Part shown: in pieces, positions 1 through 7,871 of the stretch
How the letters are laid out: each line of letters begins with the position of its first letter
Numbering within the stretch: position 1 is the first letter of the stretch
Source: Streptomyces sp. HUAS ZL42
GTDB taxonomy: Bacteria > Actinomycetota > Actinomycetes > Streptomycetales > Streptomycetaceae
Direction: 5' to 3'
Assembly: GCF_040782645.1 (NCBI RefSeq)
Contig: NZ_CP160403.1
Coordinates: forward strand, 620,001 to 684,000
Length of the DNA: 64,000 nt
Position numbers and translations under genes: made by a program
The notes under the pieces: model-generated
The model's database searches: none
The model's input: only the letters and a program-made list of their open reading frames with translations
What the model was told of the DNA's origin: nothing

Positions 1-1
1 C

Positions 2-1066
2 GGCGTGATCGGCACCGGCTCGTCGGGCATCCAGGTCATCCCGTTCGTCGCCGACCAAGCCGCCGATCTGACGGTGTTCCAGCGCACGCCGAACTACGTC
101 CTGTCCTCGTTCAACGGGCCCATCGACCAGGACCGGGTCGCCGCCGTCAAGGCGAACTACCGGCAGGCACGCGAGGCGGCGCGGCAGTCCATCTTCGGCA
201 TCGCGGTGGACATGCCGACGAAGTCGGCGCTCGAGGTGAGCGACGAGGAGCGCCGGAAGGTCTACCAGAAGGGCTGGGAGCGCGGACACCTGAACGCGAT
301 CATCCAGGCCTACACCGACCTGATCTTCAACGAGGAGTCCAACGAGACCGCCGCGGAGTTCATCCGGGAGCAGGTCCGCGCCAAGGTCACCGACCCGGCG
401 ACGGCGGCGAAGCTCGAGCCGCGCGGCTACCCGTACGGCACGAAGCGCCCCTGCCTCGACACCAGGTACTACGAGACGTTCAACCGCGAGAACGTCCACC
501 TCGTCGATCTGCGGGAAGAAGCGCTCGTCGAGATCACGGAGACGGGCGTCCGAACCACCGCGGGCGAGTACGCGTTCGACACGCTGGTGATCGCCACGGG
601 CTTCGACGCCATGACGGGCGCGCTCCTGGGCATCGACATCACCGGCAAGGGCGGCGTGTCGGTGCGCAAGAAGTGGCGTGACGGCCCGGACACCTACCTC
701 GGTCTGGCGCTCTCTGGTTTCCCGAACCTGTTCATGATCACCGGTCCCGGCAGCCCGTCCGTGCTCAGCAACATGATCGTCTCGATCGAGCAGCACGTCG
801 AGTGGATCAGTGACCTGATCGACCACATGGCCGCCAACGGCCACTCGGTCATCGAGGCGGACGCCACCGCGGAGAAGGAGTGGACGGACCACGTCCGCGC
901 CGTCGGCGACATGACGCTGTTCCCCAAGGCGGATTCGTACTACGTCGGTGCCAACGTCCCCGGCAAGGCCCGCGTCCTCATGCCGTACGTCGGCGGCGTC
1001 GCGGGCTACCGGCAAAAGTGCGACGAGGTCGCGAGCGCCGGCTACGCCGGGTTCGAGCTGCGGTGA
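2..1066 (+). CDS. Flavin monooxygenase, Baeyer-Villiger type (5' end outside window)
   Basis: The reading frame is open at the window edge, so the N-terminus, with the first FAD-binding Rossmann motif and the BVMO fingerprint, is missing. The visible part opens on the second, NADPH-binding nucleotide motif (VIGTGSSGIQ) and runs through a typical BVMO C-terminal half, including ATGFDAMTG and the GPGSPSVLSNM segment. Such enzymes insert oxygen next to a ketone, or N- or S-oxygenate, using FAD and NADPH in the cytoplasm. The gene ends in a strong hairpin just before the P450 gene on the same strand, so the two are probably separate transcripts of the same cluster. The substrate cannot be read from the sequence. 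Confidence 0.85.
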   Translation, partial: GVIGTGSSGIQVIPFVADQAADLTVFQRTPNYVLSSFNGPIDQDRVAAVKANYRQAREAARQSIFGIAVDMPTKSALEVSDEERRKVYQKGWERGHLNAIIQAYTDLIFNEESNETAAEFIREQVRAKVTDPATAAKLEPRGYPYGTKRPCLDTRYYETFNRENVHLVDLREEALVEITETGVRTTAGEYAFDTLVIATGFDAMTGALLGIDITGKGGVSVRKKWRDGPDTYLGLALSGFPNLFMITGPGSPSVLSNMIVSIEQHVEWISDLIDHMAANGHSVIEADATAEKEWTDHVRAVGDMTLFPKADSYYVGANVPGKARVLMPYVGGVAGYRQKCDEVASAGYAGFELR

Positions 1067-1071
1067 GTTGA

Positions 1072-1110
1072 GCCCCGCGCCGCCGATCGGTCGGATCGGC
1101 GGCGCGGGGC
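1072..1110 (+). terminator. Strong intrinsic terminator hairpin
   Basis: A perfect 17-bp inverted repeat (1072-1088 with 1094-1110, 5-base loop), almost pure G+C, starts 5 bases after the monooxygenase stop codon. There is no long T tract, as is usual in high-GC actinomycetes. Confidence 0.8.
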
Positions 1111-1206
1111 ACCATCCTGGCAAGCAGGAAGAATACGACCGGCCTGATCGGACCATAGCCTGGTCGCATCCACCTTGCGGAAACGGCTACGAGGGAGCGG
1201 ATCCTG

Positions 1207-2448
1207 ATGGAGAAGCGTTGTCCCGTGTTGGATAAGTCGGGTCGGGATATCCACGCCGAAGCAGCGACGCTGCGGGCGCTCGGACCGGCCGCCCAGGTCG
1301 AACTGCCCGGCGGCGTCGTGGTCTGGTCGGTGACCTCCCACCGCGTCATCAAGGAGCTGCTGTCCAACCCGAAGGTCACCAAGAGCGCACGCAACCACTG
1401 GCCGACCTTCTACAACGGCGAGCTGGCGCCGGACTGGGAAATGATCAGCTGGGTGGCCATGGACAACGTGTCCACCTCCTACGGCAAGGACCACGTGCGA
1501 CTGCGCAAGCTCATCGGCAAGGCGTTCACCCCGCGCCGCACCGAAGCCATCCGCCCGCTGGTCGTCGGCCTGACCACGATGCTGCTCGACGCGCTCGAGG
1601 CGGCCCCCGCCGGAGAGGTCGTCGACCTCAAGGAACGGTTCTGCTACCCGCTGCCGGGCATGCTGGTCGCCGAGCTGATCGGCATGGGCGAGGAGCAGCG
1701 CGCCGCCACCGCAAAGGTCATCGACATGATGATCGACACCACGGTGACCCCGGAGGTCGCGCAGGGCATCCTGCAGGGCTGGCGCGGCGCGATGGCGGAC
1801 CTGATCGCCGAGAAGCGCGCCAATCCGGGCGAAGACATCACGAGCGACCTCATCGCCGCCCGCGACGAGGACGGCTCACGGCTGACCGAGCAGGAGCTGG
1901 CCGACACCATCTTCGCCATCCTCGGCGCCGGCTCGGAGACCACGATCAACTTCTTCGACAACGCCATCACCGAGCTGCTGACCCACCCCGAGCAGCTCGC
2001 GAAGGTCCTGTCGGGCGAGCACAGCTGGGACGACGTCATCGACGAGATTTTGCGCATGCAGTCCCCGCTGGCGAGCCTGCCGCTGCGCTACGCGGCCGAG
2101 GACATCGAGCTGGACGGCGTGACCATCCCCAAGGGCGACCCCATCCTGATCAACTACGCCGCGGTGGGCCGCGACCCCGACCTGCACCCGGACAACCCGG
2201 GGTGCTTCGACATCGCCCGTGGCAACAAGGACCACCTGTCCTTCGGCTACGGCCCGCACTACTGCCTGGGTGCCGGCATAGCCCGTCTGGCCGCCACGAT
2301 CGGCCTGTCGGCCCTGTTCGAGCGCTTCCCGGACCTCTCCCTGGCCGTGGCGCGCGACGAGCTGGTGCCTATGCCGACGTTCATCATGAACGGCCATCGC
2401 TCCCTGCCCGTCCGGCTGCATGCGATGGCGAGCAGCACGGTGGTCTGA
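1207..2448 (+). CDS. Cytochrome P450
   Basis: This 413-residue protein is a standard-length soluble bacterial P450 that hydroxylates or couples small molecules using ferredoxin electrons. Visible landmarks are the I-helix oxygen-activation motif (LGAGSETT), the K-helix ExxR (DEILRM) and the heme-binding loop FGYGPHYCLG with the thiolate ligand at Cys353. A GGAG element lies 9 bases before the ATG. Its position beside the BVMO and upstream of NRPS genes suggests oxidative tailoring of the peptide or a building block. It lacks the features of an obvious glycopeptide crosslinking Oxy enzyme that I could recognise. No ferredoxin gene is adjacent. Confidence 0.93.
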   Translation: MEKRCPVLDKSGRDIHAEAATLRALGPAAQVELPGGVVVWSVTSHRVIKELLSNPKVTKSARNHWPTFYNGELAPDWEMISWVAMDNVSTSYGKDHVRLRKLIGKAFTPRRTEAIRPLVVGLTTMLLDALEAAPAGEVVDLKERFCYPLPGMLVAELIGMGEEQRAATAKVIDMMIDTTVTPEVAQGILQGWRGAMADLIAEKRANPGEDITSDLIAARDEDGSRLTEQELADTIFAILGAGSETTINFFDNAITELLTHPEQLAKVLSGEHSWDDVIDEILRMQSPLASLPLRYAAEDIELDGVTIPKGDPILINYAAVGRDPDLHPDNPGCFDIARGNKDHLSFGYGPHYCLGAGIARLAATIGLSALFERFPDLSLAVARDELVPMPTFIMNGHRSLPVRLHAMASSTVV

Positions 2449-2480
2449 TGGTGGCTGTTCAGCTTGATCTAGCGCGGAGC

Positions 2481-2547
2481 CCTGGGCGTTCACGCCCGGG
2501 AGGAAGCGGTTCTTGACGCTGTTCTGACCCGCGCGGGTGCGCGGGTC
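2481..2547. repeat. Two short palindromes, possible IS200/IS605 end
   Basis: Hairpins at 2481-2500 (CCTGGGCGT/ACGCCCGGG arms) and 2526-2547 (GACCCGCG/CGCGGGTC arms) lie just beyond the 3' end of the IS200-type transposase remnant. IS200/IS605 elements carry subterminal hairpins instead of terminal inverted repeats, so this is probably one element end. The first hairpin, followed by GGAGGAAG, also resembles the structured right end of TnpB-bearing relatives, but no tnpB is present here. Confidence 0.4.
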
Positions 2548-2560
2548 TGCTCTATGGACC

Positions 2561-2885
2561 TCAGTCGGGACGTTTCTGGTTCTCGATGTACGCCTGGACG
2601 ACGGTGAGTGGGGCGCCCCCGCACGAGGCGGCGAAGTAGGACGGCGACCAGAGGTGCTCACCCCACAGGTACTTGCGGATGTGGCCGGGGAACTTCCTGC
2701 CGCAGGGGCCGGGCGGAGACACCCCTGAGGGAGCCTACGAGTCGGGAGATGGCGACCCTTGGGCGGGTAGTGCACGAGCAGGTGGACGTGATCGCGTTCG
2801 CCGTTGAACTCCCGCAGCTCCGCGCCGAAGTCGCTGCACACGTCGCGCATGACCTCTTCGCGGCGCCGAAGGATCTCGTCGGGTG
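2561..2885 (-). pseudogene. IS200-type Y1 transposase (tnpA) remnant
   Basis: Reading the minus strand, one frame gives EILRRREEVMRDVC and then FNGERDHVHLLVHYPP, which contains the HUH metal-binding motif of Y1 transposases. After about residue 50 the frame shifts, and the rest of the family pattern (GVSARRLRQ-like, then YIENQKRPD and a TGA at 2561-2563) is spread over other frames. The N-terminal beta strands are absent. The gene is therefore truncated and frameshifted, and not functional. Confidence 0.8.
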
Positions 2886-2933
2886 CAAGCCAACGTTCGG
2901 CGAGCCGCTTGGCTAACTCGGAGAAGAAGCCGG

Positions 2934-3287
2934 TCACTGGGCTGTTGGCCGCATATGCATACCGGTCACCTCGCACCGCGGTACGGGCCCGGCCGGCAGC
3001 GAAACCGCTACGCGGTTACAGGCCCCGTCAGGGCAACCGAACGCCTCCTCGTGGGCGCGGCCAGTGCTCCCTCCCGGCAGAGCGCTGCTCAGCGTGCGCA
3101 AGCCGCCCACATCGCCGACACCGACCAACTGGCTCAGCAACGCAAATATGGGCTGCCGAGCTCGGGCTGTGTCCTCGATCTGCATTAGTCGGTGCTGATG
3201 CCATTCGGACTGCTGCGCGCATTCCAACCGTAGATCAGGAATTTCGGAACACAGCATCGTCAGCGCTAGGCGCTCCGCCGCCTCCAT
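2934..3287 (-). CDS. Small hypothetical protein with Cys pair
   Basis: A 117-residue frame starts at ATG 3287, preceded by a purine-rich GGGGGAGGGG ribosome-binding site. It has a helical N-terminal half and ends in FGCPDGACNR...PVPRCEVTG, a CxxxxC plus C pattern. I recall similar C-termini in small actinobacterial proteins linked to conflict-type operons (CATRA-associated), but this is from memory only. The gene sits alone between the IS200 remnant and a gene-poor stretch, so it may be a stranded fragment of a lost locus. Codon choice is compatible with a real gene but not decisive. Confidence 0.4.
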   Translation of the reverse strand: MEAAERLALTMLCSEIPDLRLECAQQSEWHQHRLMQIEDTARARQPIFALLSQLVGVGDVGGLRTLSSALPGGSTGRAHEEAFGCPDGACNRVAVSLPAGPVPRCEVTGMHMRPTAQ

Positions 3288-3815
3288 CCGCCCCTCCCCC
3301 GCTGGTGCTGGAGAACGTCGTGACGAAAGAGATTGCCTCGACGTCCAGGCTGTACTCCGGGCCAGGAGGCGTTTCGTGTCACGGTCACGGCGCAGAGCAG
3401 CCATGCGCGCCTCCGATCGCCGAGCGTTCGAGGCGGAACCGACCGCTCCAAGCTGCTGGCCGGTATGCACACCCACTCCCGGCATGCTCCCGACGTGGCC
3501 CTGAACCTGCCCTGCGTTGAGCGCACTTTCTGCTGCCCTAGCCCTGCACACCTGCCGCGGCGCGCGAGGCCGGGCGGCCTCCGTCCACCACGAATACGAA
3601 AGAGGGGAAGGGGACATGCCTCGCTGCCCGACCGAACCCTCGACGGGCAGCGAGCCCGGCGCTCTGGCGGTCGCCCGATGGTCTGATCGGCATCCGCCGC
3701 GAGACTTGATCCCAACCCCGGGACAGGCGCCACCGGCGTCCAACCAAGCCGCCTGCCCCGGGTCCATCCCAACCCGTACGAGACGAGAGGGAGACCCCCA
3801 CGGAAGGTCGACCGA
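3288..3815. other. Gene-poor stretch, no gene recognised
   Basis: Several overlapping open frames exist on both strands, but none shows a recognisable domain or a convincing start. The region separates the small Cys-rich gene from the decayed toxin gene and is probably eroded DNA. Confidence 0.5.
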
Positions 3816-5294
3816 CTACTTGGTCGAGTGGGGCGAGAAGAACCAGAGTTGCGAGGTGAAGTGGTCGTCGCACGTCGAGGTTTCCGCGAGGTCAAACGTC
3901 CGTCGACCGGGCAGCGTATCCAGGTTCAGGCAGGTGTCGCCATCGAGGAGGAACCGGGAGCTGTGCAGCCGGAAGATGTTCTCCCCGTAGGGCTCCACCT
4001 CCCAGGTCTGGCGCGTGGAACCGTTGCAGGGCCTCAGGTCGACGCTCACCGGGTTCGGGTCCTGCCCCGTGGACTCGACGCAGAGATCGCTGACCTGGTC
4101 GTGCAGCCGTAGCCGGTTGCCATCGAGCCAGTCCAGGCCCCACTCCTCACGGTTGGGAACGGGCGTGGTCCGGTGCGGGTAGGCGCGGAGTGTCGTGTCG
4201 GAGATAGCGCGGGGTTCAACGGCGAGCATCCGGCCGGTCTGGAGGTTCTCCAGGCCGGCGGAGCCCTCGAACGCGACCGGCAGGTCCGCGCTCTGGAAGT
4301 TCGGTGCGGCTACGGAGTTGTGCGGTGGCGCAAGCATCCAGTGCTGGCCGTCGACCTCGGCGCACGGCTTCAGGGCGAGGCCGAGGAGCCGCGGGTCAGT
4401 CGCTGTCTGCACGTCCATGCACTGCCCGGCGGCCAGACTGCGGATCTGGTACTGCTCATTGTCCAGCGAGAGCAGCTTCCACCGCTGGGTGGGCAGGGTG
4501 TCGGAGCAGTCGTCCAGGGACATCGTGAACCTGAAGAAACGGTTCGGGTTCGCGCTGAGGCACCTGCCTCCCACCTGGCGAATCCGGACCTGGTCGGATT
4601 CGACGAACTCGATGTCCCACTTCTGGTCGTCTTTGCCGGTGCGTTCGTACGTGGTGATCGGTGCGCCGTGGCCGCTTCCCAGGGGGTCCAGCACACCGCC
4701 GTTCTGCATGTTCTCGATGTAGCGCGGGCTGGTGAACAGGGGCTGGGGCTCGGCCGCCGCACGCAGGCCGCCGATGCCGACGCCGAAGGTGTGGTCGGAG
4801 GTAGCCGCGTCGACCCGTCGTACAGGGTGATTCTGGATGGCGACGGAGCCCACCGCGTAGTCGTACTCCTCCCCGTTCTGGTGGGTGGGTTGCCCGCTGT
4901 TGTAGAGGGTGGAACCGGGCGGGATGGGGAAGGTGCCGGGCTCCATGTTGAAGTCGCCCATGACGGTCCAGTTTCGGCCCGGCACCTGGTTCACGAAGTT
5001 CGCGATGCTGGCGAGCATGTCCTCCGAGTCGTTGGGCTGACCGCCGAGCGACCGGGCGTGAAAGGTGAAGTACCAGTCGTTGTCGAACCGGACGCCCAGC
5101 GCGGCACGCCCGCCAGGGTGGGTGTTGGGCACGGCCCAGACCTCGTCCGCCTCACGATGAGTGACCAGGGCGACGTTGTTGCGGCCACCCGTGTAACGGC
5201 CGCCGCGTGGGTCCGTTTGCAGGAAGTAGACCTCGTAGGAGCCGTGCCTGTACTGCCAACGGTGGTGCTGGATGAAGCCCGCCCGGCCGAGGCC
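3816..5294 (-). pseudogene. CdtB-like nuclease with two ricin-type lectin repeats, N-terminus lost
   Basis: From the halogenase stop codon the frame stays open for 492 codons. The first part keeps the middle and end of a DNase I-fold nuclease (ADEVWAVPNTHPGG, VMGDFN, DAATSDHTFGV), as in cytolethal distending toxin subunit B. The rest is a beta-trefoil region with ricin-B-like signatures (RCLSANP, QCMDVQ, LCVESTG, CLNLD with QxW repeats), which normally binds carbohydrate. The first hundred or so residues are missing: secretion signal, first catalytic strands and start codon. The only plausible start is GTG 5132, well inside the nuclease fold, so nuclease activity is unlikely. A deletion that joined this fragment to the end of the halogenase gene is the likely cause. 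Confidence 0.75.
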
Positions 5295-6728
5295 TCACGC
5301 TGCCGCGGCTGCCGGCAGAGCCCAGTGCATCCCGTCGGCCGACGGCACCAGCCCTCCAGAGCGGACCGGTACCTGCTCGTCGATGGTGCCTCCGGTGGCG
5401 GCCTGCACCTGGATGTTGGCTCCAGCCTGCGCGACCGACCAGATCGCCTCCTCGACGTCCTGCCGGTTGCCGTAGGAGTCGGCGTTGACCAGCGCGCGCT
5501 CGTCCGAGGAGCCACCGCCGACGAGGGACACGAAGGACTGCAGTTGCGAGGCCGTGCTGCCGGTGACCCTCTTGGCCTTCCAGAAGTAGGACTCCTCGTC
5601 GGAGTGCATGTCGTAGAAGGAGACGAGGAAGTCGTGGAAGCGCATGTACTCCTGCCGGTACCGGGCTTCGTACTCCTCGAACAGCGTCTTCTCGTCCATC
5701 TCAGACTCGGGCGTCGCGCGCAGGGCGGTGTTGAGCGAGCGCGCGGCGAGCAGTCCGCCGTAGGTGGACAGGTGCACGCCGGAGGAGAACACCGGGTCGA
5801 TGAAGCCCGCCGCGTCGCCCACGAGCACCAATCCCGGCCGCGAGAACTTCTCCTGGATGTAGGAGTAGTCCTTGCGCACCCGGATCTCGCCGTATGGACC
5901 GCTGGTGACCCGCTGGGCGTCGGACAGGAAGTCGGCGATCATCGGGCACTCCGCGATCAGCTCGTTCAGTGCCTGCTCCCGGTCTCCCTGGACGCGGTCC
6001 AGCGCTTCGCGGTGCACCACCGCGCCCACGCTGGTGAGCTCGTCGGATAGCGGGATGTACCAGAACCAGCCGGCGCTGAAGGCGACAGCCAGGATGTTGC
6101 CGCTGGTCGGGGCGGGCATCCGCTTGCCGCCGGTGAAGTAGCCGAACAGCGCGAGGTTGCGGAAGAACTCCGAGTACTGCCGCTGGCCGCCCACGCGGGA
6201 GTGGATGCGGCTCAGGTTGCCTGAGGCGTCCACGACATACCGGCCGCGGAACTCGCGCTGCACGCCCGCGGCGTCGGTGCAGCTGACTCCACAGACCCGG
6301 CCGTTCTCCGCGATGACATCGGTGACGGTGTGTTCCTCGTGCACCTCGACGCCGTTCCTTCTGGCGTTGTTGAGCAGGATCTGGTCGAACTTCATCCGCT
6401 CCACCTGGTAGGCGGGTGCCGCCGTCCCGGCGAACTGGGGCGAAATGCCGAAGTCGAACGTCCACGGCTCGGGGTTGGAGCCCCAGCGGAAAGTGCCGCC
6501 CCGCTTGACCGGAAACCCGGCCTCCTCGAGTTCCTCGGACACCCCGAGCAGCCGGCAGACACCCTGCACGGTGGACGGCAGCAGCGACTCGCCGATCTGG
6601 TAGCGAGGGAACCGCTCCTTCTCCAGGAGCACGACCCGGTGCCCTTGCCGGGCCACCAACGTCGCCACCGTTGAACCGCCCGGGCCGCCGCCGACGACCA
6701 CGACGCCAGTCTCAGTAATGTCTGTCAT
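5295..6728 (-). CDS. FADH2-dependent halogenase, glycopeptide/carrier-protein type
   Basis: The 477-residue protein opens with the FAD motif VVVVGGGPGGST and carries GWFWYIPL, the W-x-W-x-I-P element of flavin halogenases. GFPVKRGGTFRWG supplies the conserved lysine region, and GDAAGFIDPVFSSG completes the FAD fold. The pattern resembles the halogenases of glycopeptide clusters, which chlorinate phenolic residues on peptidyl carrier proteins, more than free-tryptophan halogenases. GAAGGAAAG precedes the ATG. It lies 85 bases after the LLM oxygenase gene in the NRPS operon and needs a separate flavin reductase, not seen here. A likely substrate is the HPG or tyrosine-type residue. The C-terminus ends in an alanine run directly abutting a foreign gene fragment, so a few terminal residues may have been altered. 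Confidence 0.9.
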   Translation of the reverse strand: MTDITETGVVVVGGGPGGSTVATLVARQGHRVVLLEKERFPRYQIGESLLPSTVQGVCRLLGVSEELEEAGFPVKRGGTFRWGSNPEPWTFDFGISPQFAGTAAPAYQVERMKFDQILLNNARRNGVEVHEEHTVTDVIAENGRVCGVSCTDAAGVQREFRGRYVVDASGNLSRIHSRVGGQRQYSEFFRNLALFGYFTGGKRMPAPTSGNILAVAFSAGWFWYIPLSDELTSVGAVVHREALDRVQGDREQALNELIAECPMIADFLSDAQRVTSGPYGEIRVRKDYSYIQEKFSRPGLVLVGDAAGFIDPVFSSGVHLSTYGGLLAARSLNTALRATPESEMDEKTLFEEYEARYRQEYMRFHDFLVSFYDMHSDEESYFWKAKRVTGSTASQLQSFVSLVGGGSSDERALVNADSYGNRQDVEEAIWSVAQAGANIQVQAATGGTIDEQVPVRSGGLVPSADGMHWALPAAAAA

Positions 6729-6812
6729 CGCTTTCCTTCGCTCAGTGCAGGCGGATGCCTGCGACCTTCGACCGCGCCGACGAACTCGGCGCGAGACGGC
6801 TGATGGCTGCTG

Positions 6813-7835
6813 CTACCTGTCCATGACCGCGACGGCTCGCTCGATCGCGATCCGCGCGTGCCACAAGTCGTCGGGCTCCCGAGGGATGTCGAGCACGAAT
6901 GTGCGGATGCCTCCGTTCAGATACGTGGTCACCGCCTGTGCCACCTCGTCGTGGTTCCCCACCAGGTAGGGGCAGAATGTGTGGTGATACCGGAACGGAA
7001 CCAGCCAGTACGGCTGCCCCTCCGCCTCGTCGGGGATGGGCACGGAAGCCAGTTGCGGCTGCCAGGACGAGCCACCGGCGGACAGGAGCAGCTTCATTCG
7101 CTCGGCTCCTTCCGGGTCGGCCGGAAACCGCTTGTGCGCGATCCGCCATGCCTCGGCCGAGTCGTCCCGTGCGATGATGCCGATGCTGATGCCTGAGCCG
7201 AACTTGTTCTTGCGCATGTCAGGGCTCGCGAAATCCTCGGGCAGCACCGGGAACGAGAGCTGGCCCAGGCCCAGTGACTCGCCGGCTTGCAGACTGGCCG
7301 CCGACGAGCCGGACACGTACGCCGTGGGCAGCAGGTCGTCGGGCACCGCCGTGGTGAGCCGGGCTCGCCGGACTTTGTAGTATTCGCCCGCGAAATTGGC
7401 CATGCCGCCACCGAGCAGCATTTTGACGATCGTCACGTACTCGGTGAGCCGGTCGTAGCGGGCGTCGTGCGACAGGGTGTCCCCCTGGACGGCGAGATCG
7501 CGGATGAATCCGCCGCTGACGAAGTTGATGTCGACTCGCCTGCCGTACAGGTGGGCAAGCGACGACACCGCCCTGGCCACCGCGAACGGGGTCTTGTCCA
7601 GCGGCTGTACCGCGACGAGCGGTACGAAGGAGGCGGTGTTCGCGATGGCCGCCTGGGCCGCCAACCAGACGTCCATCGAAGTGTTGTCGCTGTACACCAG
7701 GGCGCCGCGATAGCCCGCGTCATCCACCCACCCGGCAAGCTCCAGCAGCGTGCGCAGGTGGGAAGTCTGGCCGTGTCCGATACTGGATCGGACAGTTGAG
7801 TAGAGGGTGACACCGCTGGTGGCCAGGTCGATCAT
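6813..7835 (-). CDS. LLM-class (luciferase-like) flavin monooxygenase
   Basis: The 340-residue protein has the single-domain TIM-barrel pattern of the SsuD/luciferase-like family. Examples are GYRGALVYSDN, ANTASFVPLVAVQP, SLAHLYGRRVDINFVSG and the late ISIGIIARD segment. Such enzymes use reduced FMN or F420 for N-hydroxylation, oxidative cleavage or Baeyer-Villiger-type steps; in NRPS clusters they often oxidise carrier-bound substrates. A GGGAGG site precedes the ATG, and the gene starts 37 bases after the NRPS stop, so it is probably cotranscribed with it. The cofactor (FMN or F420) cannot be decided from sequence by eye. Confidence 0.88.
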   Translation of the reverse strand: MIDLATSGVTLYSTVRSSIGHGQTSHLRTLLELAGWVDDAGYRGALVYSDNTSMDVWLAAQAAIANTASFVPLVAVQPLDKTPFAVARAVSSLAHLYGRRVDINFVSGGFIRDLAVQGDTLSHDARYDRLTEYVTIVKMLLGGGMANFAGEYYKVRRARLTTAVPDDLLPTAYVSGSSAASLQAGESLGLGQLSFPVLPEDFASPDMRKNKFGSGISIGIIARDDSAEAWRIAHKRFPADPEGAERMKLLLSAGGSSWQPQLASVPIPDEAEGQPYWLVPFRYHHTFCPYLVGNHDEVAQAVTTYLNGGIRTFVLDIPREPDDLWHARIAIERAVAVMDR

Positions 7836-7871
7836 TTCGTCCCTCCCGCCCTGGGGGCGTGGTTTCGCGGA

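Noticed and set aside
3816..5132. A functional secreted toxin starting at GTG 5132
   Set aside because: That start lacks a signal peptide and cuts into the nuclease fold after the first catalytic strands; the upstream frame continues as homologous sequence to the halogenase stop.
4173..6050. A 625-codon open frame on the plus strand
   Set aside because: It lies antisense to the toxin remnant and halogenase, whose domains are unmistakable; its translation is rich in Val, Gly, Arg and His and shows no domain.
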